Source of the DNA: an uncultured Porphyromonadaceae bacterium
GTDB taxonomy: Bacteria; Bacteroidota; Bacteroidia; Bacteroidales; Muribaculaceae
DNA: 64,000 nt
Assembly: GCA_900548975.1 (NCBI GenBank)
Contig: URMS01000009.1
Coordinates: 1 to 64,000 of the forward strand
Reading direction: 5' to 3'
Both the position numbers and the translations under genes were made by a program. The notes under the pieces are model-generated. The model was not told where the DNA came from and did no database searches. It saw nothing but the letters and a program-made list of their open reading frames with translations. Positions 7,385-16,225 of this stretch are shown piece after piece. How positions within the stretch are numbered: position 1 is the first letter of the stretch; each line of letters opens with the position of its first letter.

Positions 7385-9796
7385 ATGAACCAAAAAAAAT
7401 TGTTCCTGACCTTTGCCCTTGCCGCGATGGCATGTCCGGCACCGATGTCGGCTGCCGACATAAAGGTTGACGTACACACCGTTCTGAATCCTGTAACGCC
7501 GTATATCTATGGCTCCTGCATCGAGGATGTGAACCACGAGATATACGGCGGTCTGTATGCCCAGCGAATCTTCGGCGAAAGCTTCGAGGAGCCTCTGCCG
7601 ACGCCGCGCTTCCGCGGATTTTCGTCGTACGAAGGATCATGGGACATGCGCGACGGTGTACTCCATGCCACGGCATTCTCCGGCTCGAAGATGGTGAGCG
7701 ACAGTACGACGCCGGCCGATGGCGAAGTGTCGGTCGACCTCCGTTTTCCCGACGGCGGCGAGAGCGCCGGCCTTATAGTGCGCGCATCGCGTGCAGGCAA
7801 CGGGGCCGACAATTTCTACGGCTACGAAATCGGTCTGAGCGCCGACGGCAAGCGGGTGATCATAGGCAAGCATAAAAACAACTTCGAGCATATACGCGAT
7901 GTCGCCGTCGACTGCGATCGCCGGGGCTGGAACACACTGTCGGCCAAAATGAAAGGCAGCCGGATAGATGTGTGCCTCAACGGCCGCAAGGTGACATCGT
8001 TCACCGACCGCGACGCCGACCTCGCCGCCGGTACCGCGGCACTGCGTGTGTGGAACGCCGATACCGAGTTCCGCAATTTCCGGGCGCCCGGCCATCGCTT
8101 CGCTTTCGAGCCTATGCCCGTGCCCTCTGTAAGCCGCCACTGGGACGGCTTTGCCTCCGACAGCACGCTTGTGCGCTTCGTCCACAGCGGCGAAGGTGCC
8201 TTTCACGGCGATATGTCGCAGATAGTGGAACTGCGCGGCGACGGCGTGGCCGGTATCGCCAACTCGGGCCTCAACCGCTGGGGCATCGATGTGAGCCGCG
8301 GCGAGTGCTTCGCCGGCCGGGTGTATCTTAAGTCGCCCGACTATCGCGGTGCGGTGACTGTGGCGCTGCAGAGCGCCGACGGCAGGCGCACCTACGCTTC
8401 GGAGAAGATCGAAAATGTCGGCGCCGACTGGGCCGCGTATCCTTTCGAACTATGTTCGGAAGCTGCCGACAGCGCCGCACGCTTCGCCATATCTATCGAC
8501 CGCCCGGGCAGTGTGGCCGTCGACATGGTCACCCTTATGCCCACCGGCGACAAGCTGTTCCACGGGCTGCCCATGCGCCGCGACATTGCCGAGGCCATGC
8601 AGGGCGAGGGGCTTACTTTCCTGCGCTACGGTGGTACCATGATAAACGCTCCCGAATATCGCTTCAAGAAAATGATCGGCGACCGCGACCGCCGTCCGCC
8701 CTACCACGGGCACTGGAACCGCTGGTCGACCAACGGTTTCGGCATCGAGGATTTTGTGGCCCTTTGCGAGAAAGCCGGTTTTACGCCCGCTTTCGCCATC
8801 AATATAGAGGAAAGCCCCGAGGATGTGGCCGACATGATAGAGTATCTCAACGGCAGCACTGAGACAGAATGGGGCGCCATGCGCGCCGCCAACGGCCATC
8901 CCGAGCCTTACGGCGTGCGCTACATAGGCATCGGCAACGAGGAAGTGCTTTTCCACGGCGACCGCGCCGACGAGTACGACCACTATGTGGAGCGCTTCAA
9001 TCTGCTCTACGACGCCATCAAGAGCAAGGACCCGTCGGTAATGCTGGTGAACACTGCCTGGTGGCGACCCGACTCCCCCAATATCGAGAAGGTATTCCGC
9101 GCGCTCGACGGCAGAGCCGACTACTGGGACTATCACCCCTGGGCCGACGCGCTCACCTCGGGCAAGGAAGTGGAGGCCGAGCTGCGGCGCATGCGCGATA
9201 TGTTCCTTGGTTGGAATCCCGGCACAAAAATGAAATGTGCAATATTCGAGGAAAACGGTGTGACGCACAACGTGCAGCGCATGCTCGGCCATGTGACCCT
9301 GCAGAACGCTGTGCGCCGCATGGGCGACTTCGTGCTCACATCGTGTGCCGCCAATGCACTGCAGCCATGGCTGCAGAATGATAACGGCTGGGACCAGGGT
9401 CAGATATTTTTCAGCCCCGGCAAGGTGTGGTGTCAGCCGCCCTACTATGCCCAGCAGATGGCTTCGCGTGCCCATCAGCCCTTCCTTATCGCATCCGAAA
9501 CAGATGATCCCTCGGGCTGCCTCGACGTGACTGCCACCCGCAGTGCCGACGGCCGCACCGTGGTGCTCCATGTGGCCAATACCGGTGCCGCGGCCACCGA
9601 TGCCAATATAGCTGTCGACGGCCTCGGCTGTGTGTCGCATGCAGGCGCCGTGACGCTCTCGGGTGCCCCCGATGACCGCAACACCCCCGCGCAGCCGCAT
9701 GCCGTGGTGCCCGCGCAGCGCGAGCTTCCCCTGTCGGCGCAGCAGACAGTGACCCTCCCGCCGTACTCCTACACTGTCATAACCCTTTCCGAGTAA
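7385..9796 (+). CDS. GH51 alpha-L-arabinofuranosidase
   Basis: An 803-residue secreted glycosidase that releases terminal arabinofuranose from arabinan or arabinoxylan by the retaining mechanism. Domains: signal peptide (MNQKKLFLTFALAAMACPAP...), an N-terminal GH51 strand (YIYGSCIEDVNHEIYGGLYAQ, about 40-60), a jelly-roll insertion resembling DUF1080/laminin-type modules (about 75-230), a CBM-like segment (about 245-390), the catalytic barrel (about 400-680) and a C-terminal beta domain. The acid/base is E519 in GIGNEEVLFHGD; the nucleophile is one of E622/E623 in AIFEENGVTH. No SusCD pair is adjacent. A perfect-stem terminator follows at 9834-9861. Confidence 0.9.
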   Translation: MNQKKLFLTFALAAMACPAPMSAADIKVDVHTVLNPVTPYIYGSCIEDVNHEIYGGLYAQRIFGESFEEPLPTPRFRGFSSYEGSWDMRDGVLHATAFSGSKMVSDSTTPADGEVSVDLRFPDGGESAGLIVRASRAGNGADNFYGYEIGLSADGKRVIIGKHKNNFEHIRDVAVDCDRRGWNTLSAKMKGSRIDVCLNGRKVTSFTDRDADLAAGTAALRVWNADTEFRNFRAPGHRFAFEPMPVPSVSRHWDGFASDSTLVRFVHSGEGAFHGDMSQIVELRGDGVAGIANSGLNRWGIDVSRGECFAGRVYLKSPDYRGAVTVALQSADGRRTYASEKIENVGADWAAYPFELCSEAADSAARFAISIDRPGSVAVDMVTLMPTGDKLFHGLPMRRDIAEAMQGEGLTFLRYGGTMINAPEYRFKKMIGDRDRRPPYHGHWNRWSTNGFGIEDFVALCEKAGFTPAFAINIEESPEDVADMIEYLNGSTETEWGAMRAANGHPEPYGVRYIGIGNEEVLFHGDRADEYDHYVERFNLLYDAIKSKDPSVMLVNTAWWRPDSPNIEKVFRALDGRADYWDYHPWADALTSGKEVEAELRRMRDMFLGWNPGTKMKCAIFEENGVTHNVQRMLGHVTLQNAVRRMGDFVLTSCAANALQPWLQNDNGWDQGQIFFSPGKVWCQPPYYAQQMASRAHQPFLIASETDDPSGCLDVTATRSADGRTVVLHVANTGAAATDANIAVDGLGCVSHAGAVTLSGAPDDRNTPAQPHAVVPAQRELPLSAQQTVTLPPYSYTVITLSE

Positions 9797-9805
9797 GTCC
9801 GCAAG

Positions 9806-10014
9806 GCCTCGAAGAGGCTGCATCAGTGTACAGCCCCGGGCGCTCGCGCCCGGGGTTTTGTTGTGTGTGGTGGTGGCGCGCCTCGGCGAGGCGCTGCTGT
9901 GTGCCGCGGGAAGATACGGTAGCGCCTCGTCGAGGCGCGGGTTGGGTTCATGGTTTTCACCCCATGCGCGAGCGCATTGGGCTGTATACAGGTGCGGCCT
10001 CAGCGAGGCCTTTT
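9806..10014. repeat. Cluster of GCCTC-N3-GAGGC palindromes (copy A)
   Basis: Between the GH51 gene and the next gene lie several short hairpins with three-base loops: 9806-9818, 9878-9894, 9922-9938 and 9996-10010, all built on GCCTC-N3-GAGGC (two extended to GCGCCTC/GAGGCGC). A larger imperfect hairpin (arms 9960-9969 and 9972-9981, one mismatch) precedes the last one. The block 9959-10014 is closely similar to 43935-43990. The GH51 terminator (9834-9861) lies inside the cluster. No protein-coding potential is seen. Confidence 0.75.
9834..9861 (+). terminator. Terminator behind the GH51 gene
   Basis: Perfect 10-bp GC stem (9834-9843 and 9846-9855) with a two-base loop, followed by TTTTGTT; 37 nt behind the stop codon. 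Confidence 0.8.
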
Positions 10015-10066
10015 CGTGGGGGATTGGTGTGGTGCAGGGATCTCTTGTAGGCCTCGTCGCCTCGCG

Positions 10067-10744
10067 TCAGAATCTATATTTTACGCCCAGGTTGAGCGAA
10101 ATCCGCTGCACGCCATCCGCGTAGACTTTACCGTCGGGATATTCCTGCAAAGTGCCGAAGAACGACGATATATAGGCCAGAGTGCCCGTAATGCCTATGT
10201 GCCGGTTCAGACGGTACTCGACATCTCCCATCATCGTGACTGCGAAGCCATAGCGGGTGTGACGTATTATTGTTTCATCTCTGAGTTTCAATGACTCGGT
10301 GAGCGTGCTCAGACCCATACCGGCCTTGAAGGAGAAGGCCCATCGCCCGCCCGGACGCAAAACATCGACTACGAACTGCGGCGCGAACGTATTGAGCATG
10401 AAAGTGGATTCCCCCGGAGCCAGACCGGTTCCGCCTCCCATTGCCAGCGCCAGATTTTTGTTCGTGTAGAAGCCGTTGTACAGCAGCCCGATGCCAAGGC
10501 CCGATTTCGATAATATCCAGTCGTAGCCAGCCATCCATTCATAACCGACTTTATTGTTGGCCGTCGAATATTCGTCGAACACCTTCGAGGTGATAACACT
10601 TGCACCGCCCGATATATAAACCATATGACGCTTACCGGCCACCACTGCCGAATCGGCCTGCGAGACTTCGCCCTGTGCAATAGCCGGCAATACCATAAAC
10701 GCAAGAATCAAAGCGAAGCAGCTCCTCAAATTCCCAATTCTCAT
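10067..10744 (-). CDS. Small outer membrane beta-barrel protein
   Basis: A 225-residue protein starting at MRIGNLRSCFALILAF (10744), chosen because this begins the signal peptide (cleavage near AIAQG); an in-frame ATG 36 nt upstream would precede it with a hydrophilic stretch. The mature protein shows the eight- to ten-strand pattern of an OmpA/OmpX-like barrel: YISGGASVIT, YEWMAGYDWIL, LGIGLLYNGFY, FAPQFVVDVLR, WAFSFKAGMGLS, YGFAVTMMGDVEYRL, IGITGTLAYISSFFG, and ends in LNLGVKYRF with the C-terminal aromatic. No named family is recognised. It is the last gene of the AT-rich minus-strand island that includes two lipoproteins. Confidence 0.75.
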   Translation of the reverse strand: MRIGNLRSCFALILAFMVLPAIAQGEVSQADSAVVAGKRHMVYISGGASVITSKVFDEYSTANNKVGYEWMAGYDWILSKSGLGIGLLYNGFYTNKNLALAMGGGTGLAPGESTFMLNTFAPQFVVDVLRPGGRWAFSFKAGMGLSTLTESLKLRDETIIRHTRYGFAVTMMGDVEYRLNRHIGITGTLAYISSFFGTLQEYPDGKVYADGVQRISLNLGVKYRF

Positions 10745-10795
10745 GAAAAAGGTTGATTTATATTTATGAATAATTTGCAAGTTCGTTAATATCCG

Positions 10796-11215
10796 TCACT
10801 CCATATTACCGTCATAGACGATAGTCCAGTCCATAGCCTGCAATTCAGGAAGTGTATAAAACTTTGTTATACTTTTAACGTTGGATGTGTCGGCCCGACT
10901 TTTTACATAATTATCAGGATTGACAGCTTCCATAAAAATTATTTTCAAAAACATGGGACTGTTGATATCTGTTTCTGTATTAACGTTTTCTATCCAGCAT
11001 TTACCATAAGGCTTAATGAAGTCGATATATTTTCCCCCTTCCCAGATAGTCGGGTCACCGTCCCAAAATGTATTTGCCAGAATACATAAATCATTAGGTG
11101 TTTCGTTTATTACAACTATATTATAGTACTCCGGAGATTCGTATGTACAACTTGTTTCCGATAGGCAGAAAAGCAATATCAGAATTATAGGGGCCAAAAC
11201 AGTATTTTTATTCAT
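10796..11215 (-). CDS. Small lipoprotein, paralog B
   Basis: A 139-residue probable lipoprotein (MNKNTVLAPIILILLFCLSETSC; the -3 residue of the lipobox is atypical). The domain is short and beta-rich with no recognised family. Its C-terminus FYTLPELQAMDWTIVYDG resembles KYSLWELIQMDCTVTFNG in the adjacent upstream gene, and both have a YNIVVINET/YRVKIVNNS strand just behind the cysteine, so the two are diverged duplicates. It starts eight bases inside the upstream gene. The DNA is clearly AT-richer than its surroundings, a sign of recent transfer or relaxed constraint. Confidence 0.65.
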   Translation of the reverse strand: MNKNTVLAPIILILLFCLSETSCTYESPEYYNIVVINETPNDLCILANTFWDGDPTIWEGGKYIDFIKPYGKCWIENVNTETDINSPMFLKIIFMEAVNPDNYVKSRADTSNVKSITKFYTLPELQAMDWTIVYDGNME

Positions 11216-11636
11216 TTTCAAATCCATTAAACGTTACAGTACAATCCATCTGAATCAGTTCCCACAGGGAATATTTAAGAAACAGAAGTTTACGAGATTC
11301 GCTGTCATCTAGCTCTTGATTTAAGATGTCGGTATCTATATTAATATCCTTGTCGCTAAATAAAAAAGCGACATAAGACCCATCTCGATTATTTTTTTCA
11401 ACAGTTAATGTATATTCAAAACACTCGCCCTTTGAAATGATTATACTGGGTCCTGATGGATTTACAATATCGTTCTTATCAACAGTAATCGAACCATATG
11501 TCAGGGTATAATACACCGATATATCCTGAGTTGAATTGTTTACAATTTTTACTCTATAATTGTCAAAAATTTCAACACAAGAACACATCGTTGCTACCAC
11601 CACAATAGCAATCAAATACAGAAATTTACTTTTCAT
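11208..11636 (-). CDS. Small lipoprotein, paralog A
   Basis: A 142-residue protein whose start at 11636 (MKSKFLYLIAIVVVATMCSC) gives a convincing lipoprotein signal; the longer frame from 11669 adds only unlikely residues. Mature residues begin VEIFDNYRVKIVNNSTQDISVYYTLTYG, an immunoglobulin-like beta pattern. No known family. It is related to the gene that overlaps its 3' end. It lies nine bases behind the Rhs-like fragment on the same strand. Position and export signal would fit an immunity protein to the toxin-like fragment, but nothing in the sequence proves this. Confidence 0.65.
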   Translation of the reverse strand: MKSKFLYLIAIVVVATMCSCVEIFDNYRVKIVNNSTQDISVYYTLTYGSITVDKNDIVNPSGPSIIISKGECFEYTLTVEKNNRDGSYVAFLFSDKDINIDTDILNQELDDSESRKLLFLKYSLWELIQMDCTVTFNGFENE

Positions 11637-11644
11637 ATGCCTTC

Positions 11645-12055
11645 TTATAAGAATGGTATAAAATCCCAAAAACTTATATGCGGACTACTTATAGGATGCT
11701 CATCTCCTTGGTTGAATCTTCCGGTCTGCGGATTGATGTACCTCGTCTCAGATCCATCAGAAAATGCAGTTTTATTGAAATAATTAGGGCTATTTTCCTT
11801 ATATCCGGCTGCTCCACTGCCATATTTCTTGTCGAAATGCTCTGCTCCCAACCTGCTCGCATTCACTTCAAACCACCGGTTACGATGCTCTCCTCCTCCT
11901 GCGTACTTCTGATACAAAGCACTCTCCAAACTCGCCAAACCGATGGTTGGCAGGTATAAGGTTCTAAGCCATTGACTTTGAATGTAATGTCCGTATTCAT
12001 GAACAAAAAGATGCTTCCTTCGCGGTGGGCGAAATGAAAGGTTGGAATTTTTCAT
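11645..12055 (-). pseudogene. Rhs/toxin-like fragment with HExxH motif
   Basis: The 136-residue frame looks like the C-terminal end of a much larger protein. LFVHEYGHYIQSQ carries a zinc-peptidase-like HExxH, followed by GLASLESAL and RNRWFEVNASRLGAEHF, a combination I know from the C-terminal regions of Bacteroidales Rhs-repeat and polymorphic-toxin proteins. TRYINPQTGRFNQGDEHP near the end recalls the Rhs core motif (RYYDPxTGRFxxxDP). A stop codon lies two codons ahead of the ATG, there is no signal peptide, and 200 bp of AT-rich non-coding DNA follow upstream, so the N-terminal part has probably been lost. It could still be expressed as a small protein. Confidence 0.5.
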
Positions 12056-12227
12056 GGGTTAGAGGGCCTTTGATGAATTTTGTGCAATTTAGGGACTATT
12101 TTACAGACGGGCAAATTTAGCGGGGTGTTTTATAGCACTTTTGTTTAAATTTCCACAAAAGTATATAATTGCTCCTGACTTTTCTATTTGCTTGAGGGGC
12201 AGGGGGCGATATGACGGAAAATTGTTG

Positions 12228-12235
12228 TATCTTTG
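12228..12235 (+). promoter_or_regulatory. Probable uvrB promoter -7 box
   Basis: TATCTTTG 24 nt ahead of the uvrB ATG matches TAnnTTTG. No clear -33 TTTG is seen at the expected spacing. The rest of 12056-12227 is AT-rich and holds nothing I can name. Confidence 0.6.
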
Positions 12236-12259
12236 TAGTTCGGACAAAAAAGATACGAT

Positions 12260-14380
12260 ATGGAATTCCGCTTAAGTTCTCAGTACGAGCCCACCGGCGA
12301 CCAGCCTCAGGCCATACGGCAGCTTGCCGAGGGTGTGGAGGCCGGCCGCGAGGCGCAGACGCTGCTTGGCGTCACCGGTTCGGGCAAGACCTTCACTATG
12401 GCCAATGTCATAAAGGAGGTGCAGCGTCCCACGCTCATACTCAGCCACAACAAGACTCTTGCGGCGCAGCTCTACAGCGAATTCAAGCAGTTTTTCCCCG
12501 AAAACGCCGTGCAGTACTTCGTGTCGTACTACGATTACTATCAGCCGGAGGCCTATATACCGTCGGTGGACAAGTATATCGAGAAAGACCTGATGATCAA
12601 CGACGAAATCGACCGCCTGCGCCTTGCCACCACTTCGGCGCTGCTGTCGGGGCGGCGCGATGTCATTGTGGTGTCGTCGGTGTCGTGTCTCTACGGCATG
12701 GGCAATCCAGAGGACTTCCACGAAAATGTCGTTACGGTGACGCGCGGCATGAAGATAACTCGCAACCAGTTCCTGCGCAAGCTCGTGGCGGCGCTCTACT
12801 GCCGCAGCGAGGTGGAGTTCGGGCGCGGATCGTTCCGCGTCAAGGGCGATACCGTCGACATTAGGCTCGCCTACGAGGATATAATTGTGCGTGTGGTGTT
12901 CTGGGGCGACGAAGTGGAGTCGATAATCACCGTACATCCCGACGACAACGCCCATCTCGGCACCCACGACAGATTCAATATCTATCCCGCCAACCTCTTC
13001 GTGACCTCGCCGCAGCGTCAGGCTGCAGCCGTGGCACAGATACAGCTCGACCTGGGACGCCAGGTGGCATTTTTCACCGGCGAGGGGCGCGACCTCGAGG
13101 CCCAGCGCATCGAGGAACGCGTGACCTACGATGTGGAGATGATAAAGGAACTCGGCTACTGCTCGGGCATCGAGAACTATTCACGCTATTTCGACGGCCG
13201 GCGCGAGGGCGAGCGGCCCTTCTGTCTGCTCGATTATTTCCCGAAGGATTTCCTCACCATAATCGACGAAAGCCATGTTACTGTGCCGCAGATACGCGCC
13301 ATGTACGGCGGCGACCGCTCGCGCAAGGGCAATCTTGTGGAGTACGGGTTCCGGCTTCCGGCCGCTTTGGACAACCGGCCGCTCAAGTTCGAGGAATTCG
13401 AGAGCATGACCAATCAGGTGATCTATGTGTCGGCCACTCCCGCCGACTACGAGCTGGAGCGGTGCGAAGGCGTGGTGGTGGAGCAGGTGATACGCCCCAC
13501 AGGCCTGCTCGACCCGCTTATCCGCGTGAAGCCGTCGATGAACCAGATCGACGATCTGCTCGAGGAAATACAGCTGCGCATAGAGCGCGACGAGCGTACT
13601 CTGGTGACCACCCTCACCAAGCGCATGGCCGAGGAACTGAACGAATATTTCCTCAAACTCAAGATAAAGACGGCCTACATACACAGCGATGTCGATACTC
13701 TCGACCGCATAAAGATACTCGACGGCCTGCGTGCCGGCGAATACGATGTGCTCATAGGCGTGAACCTGCTTCGCGAGGGCCTCGACCTGCCCGAGGTATC
13801 GCTGGTGGCCATACTCGACGCCGACAAGGAAGGCTTTCTGCGCAGTCACCGCTCGCTCACGCAGACGGTGGGCCGTGCGGCGCGAAATCTCAACGGCGAA
13901 GTGATAATGTACGCCGATAAAATCACCGAGTCGATGCAGCAGACCATCGACGAGACCGAGCGCCGCCGCGCCCTGCAGCTGAAGTACAACGAGGAGCACG
14001 GCATAACGCCCCAGGCCATCATCAAGGCCCGCAACGCCATCGTGGGCATGGAGAAGGAGGAGGTCGACATGGAGGCCACCGCTACCGCCACCGGCGCGCT
14101 GCGTCAGCCCCGGCAGCTCAACGCCAAGGAAAAGCGCGAGAAGCGCGAAAAACAGAAAAAGCCGCTGCCCTATGCCAACGAATTCAGCACCTCGGTCGAC
14201 ATTGCCGCCGATCCGGTGGTGGCATACATGAGTGCCGACGAGGTGCAGCGCTCCATCAACCGCCTGCGCGGCCAGATGCTCCAGGCGGCCAAGGACATGG
14301 AGTTTATGACCGCGGCCCGTCTGCGCGACGAAATTATAAAGCTCGAGCTTAAGCTTCAGGCCATGGAAGGTACCAAATGA
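12260..14380 (+). CDS. uvrB: UvrABC excinuclease subunit B
   Basis: A 706-residue UvrB, the damage-verifying helicase-like subunit of nucleotide excision repair that receives DNA from UvrA and recruits UvrC. Visible are the Q-motif region (YEPTGDQPQAI), Walker A GVTGSGKT (about 37-44), the beta-hairpin YYDYYQPEAYIP (about 93-104), the DEAD-like IIDESHVTVPQI (about 335), helicase motifs VSATPADYE and GRAARNLNGEVIMYAD, and a C-terminal UVR domain (INRLRGQMLQAAKDMEF, about 660-700) that contacts UvrC. Length and all motifs are normal. Its stop overlaps the start of the YgiQ gene (ATGA), so both are translated from one mRNA. Confidence 0.97.
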   Translation: MEFRLSSQYEPTGDQPQAIRQLAEGVEAGREAQTLLGVTGSGKTFTMANVIKEVQRPTLILSHNKTLAAQLYSEFKQFFPENAVQYFVSYYDYYQPEAYIPSVDKYIEKDLMINDEIDRLRLATTSALLSGRRDVIVVSSVSCLYGMGNPEDFHENVVTVTRGMKITRNQFLRKLVAALYCRSEVEFGRGSFRVKGDTVDIRLAYEDIIVRVVFWGDEVESIITVHPDDNAHLGTHDRFNIYPANLFVTSPQRQAAAVAQIQLDLGRQVAFFTGEGRDLEAQRIEERVTYDVEMIKELGYCSGIENYSRYFDGRREGERPFCLLDYFPKDFLTIIDESHVTVPQIRAMYGGDRSRKGNLVEYGFRLPAALDNRPLKFEEFESMTNQVIYVSATPADYELERCEGVVVEQVIRPTGLLDPLIRVKPSMNQIDDLLEEIQLRIERDERTLVTTLTKRMAEELNEYFLKLKIKTAYIHSDVDTLDRIKILDGLRAGEYDVLIGVNLLREGLDLPEVSLVAILDADKEGFLRSHRSLTQTVGRAARNLNGEVIMYADKITESMQQTIDETERRRALQLKYNEEHGITPQAIIKARNAIVGMEKEEVDMEATATATGALRQPRQLNAKEKREKREKQKKPLPYANEFSTSVDIAADPVVAYMSADEVQRSINRLRGQMLQAAKDMEFMTAARLRDEIIKLELKLQAMEGTK

Positions 14381-16221
14381 TGAAAGAAATCGATTATAAT
14401 TCTCTCCGCCCCACCGACTGGCTCCCCACGTCGGTAAAAGAAATGAAAGCGCTCGGATGGGACAGCGTGGACGTAGTCCTCTTCTCGGGCGACGCATATG
14501 TGGACCATCCGGCATTCGGCGCGGCCGTGATAGGCCGCACGCTGCAGGCCGCCGGCTACCGTGTGGCCATAGTGCCGCAGCCCAACTGGCAGGACGATCT
14601 GCGCGATTTCCGCAAGTTCGGCGCGCCCCGCCTGTTTTTCGGCATCAGTCCCGGAGCCATGGACTCGATGGTGAACCACTACACGGCCAACCGTCGCCGC
14701 CGTTCCGACGACGCCTATACGCCCGGCGGCCGACACGGCGCGCGGCCCGACTATCCGTCGATAGTATACTCGAAGATACTGCGGCAGCTTTATCCCGACA
14801 CACCCATTGTGATAGGCGGCATCGAGGCGTCGCTGCGCCGCCTGTCGCACTACGACTACTGGCAGGACCGCCTGAGGCCGTCGATACTGGTCGACACTCC
14901 CGCCGACATGCTCCTCTACGGCATGGGCGAGAAGACCATCCTCGATCTTGCGCGCCGGCTCGACGCCGGCACTCCCATAGCCGATATCACCGACATGCCG
15001 CAGAGCGTGGTGCTGCGGCCTCTCGGCGAGATTCCGGAGCCCGACAGGGACAATATCGTGCTGGCGTCGTTCGAGACATGCCTTGCCGACAAGCGCTCGC
15101 AGGCTGCCAATTTCAAGCATATCGAGCAGCAGAGCAACCGCTACGACGGCGGCGCCACCCTGTGGCAGGCTACCGGCGACCGCGCCGTGCGAGTCAATCC
15201 CATGCTGCCGGCCATGACGCAGGGCGAGATCGACGCCTCGTTCGACCTGCCGTATACCCGTCTGCCTCATCCGCGCTACCGCGGCAAGATCATTCCGGCC
15301 TACGAGATGATACGCCATTCGGTCAACATGCACCGCGGCTGCTTCGGCGGTTGCGCATTCTGCACCATATCGGCGCATCAGGGCAAATTCATAGCGTCGC
15401 GCTCGAAAGAGTCGATACTGCGCGAAGTGCGCCAGGTGACGCGCATGCCCGACTTCAAGGGATATATCAGCGACCTGGGCGGTCCGTCGGCCAATATGTA
15501 CGCCATGGGAGGCCGCGACAAGGAAAAGTGCCGCCGCTGCCTGCGTCCCTCGTGCCTGCATCCGTCGCCGTGTCCCAATCTCAATACCGACCATCGTCCG
15601 CTGCTCGACATATACCATGCCGTCGATGCCATCCCCGAGGTGAAAAAGAGCTTCATCGGCAGCGGCGTGCGCTACGACCTGTCGATGCACCGCACCGGCG
15701 ATGCCGAAGTCGACCGCGCCAACGCCCGCTACAACCGCGAGCTCATAGAGCACCATGTGTCGGGGCGCCTCAAGGTGGCGCCGGAGCATACGTCGGACGC
15801 CGTGCTGGCGGTGATGCGCAAGCCCTCGTTCGAGCTTTTCCACACGTTCAAACGCCTTTTCGACAATGTGAACCATGCGTGCGGCCTGCGGCAGCAGCTC
15901 ATACCGTACTTCATATCGTCGCATCCCGGCTGCCGCGCCGAGGACATGGCCGCGCTCGCCGTCGAGACCAAGGAGCTGAATTTTCATCTCGAGCAGGTAC
16001 AGGACTTCACGCCCACACCTATGACGCTTGCCACCGAGATATACTACACCGGCTACCACCCCTATACGGGCGAGAAGATATATACACCCACATCGCCCGA
16101 GCAGAAGCTCGAGCAGCGCAAATTTTTCTTCTGGTACGACCCGGCCTACCGCGCCGACATCACCCGCACCCTCCGCAAAATCGGCCGCCCCGACCTCATC
16201 CGCAAGCTCTTCGCCAAGTAG
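14377..16221 (+). CDS. YgiQ family radical SAM protein
   Basis: A 614-residue radical SAM enzyme of the YgiQ/UPF0313 family. The iron-sulfur motif is RGCFGGCAFCTI (CxxxCxxC, about residues 321-329) followed by SAHQGKFIASRSKESIL as in the family. The N-terminal half resembles a B12-binding-like Rossmann domain, and a second cysteine set (CRRCLRPSCLHPSPCPN, about 387-403) is also typical. Reaction and substrate are not established for this family. It overlaps uvrB by four bases. Its TAG stop lies only four bases from the stop of the convergent TPR-CHAT gene, and no terminator is seen between them. Confidence 0.9.
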   Translation: MMKEIDYNSLRPTDWLPTSVKEMKALGWDSVDVVLFSGDAYVDHPAFGAAVIGRTLQAAGYRVAIVPQPNWQDDLRDFRKFGAPRLFFGISPGAMDSMVNHYTANRRRRSDDAYTPGGRHGARPDYPSIVYSKILRQLYPDTPIVIGGIEASLRRLSHYDYWQDRLRPSILVDTPADMLLYGMGEKTILDLARRLDAGTPIADITDMPQSVVLRPLGEIPEPDRDNIVLASFETCLADKRSQAANFKHIEQQSNRYDGGATLWQATGDRAVRVNPMLPAMTQGEIDASFDLPYTRLPHPRYRGKIIPAYEMIRHSVNMHRGCFGGCAFCTISAHQGKFIASRSKESILREVRQVTRMPDFKGYISDLGGPSANMYAMGGRDKEKCRRCLRPSCLHPSPCPNLNTDHRPLLDIYHAVDAIPEVKKSFIGSGVRYDLSMHRTGDAEVDRANARYNRELIEHHVSGRLKVAPEHTSDAVLAVMRKPSFELFHTFKRLFDNVNHACGLRQQLIPYFISSHPGCRAEDMAALAVETKELNFHLEQVQDFTPTPMTLATEIYYTGYHPYTGEKIYTPTSPEQKLEQRKFFFWYDPAYRADITRTLRKIGRPDLIRKLFAK

Positions 16222-16225
16222 CCCC

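Noticed and set aside
8450..9823. 457-codon minus-strand open frame opposite the GH51 gene
   Set aside because: Antisense shadow with histidine/valine-rich composition typical of such frames; no domain.
9826..10124. Small plus-strand frames in the 9.8-10.1 kb spacer
   Set aside because: They only translate palindromic repeats and a terminator; no credible start or domain.
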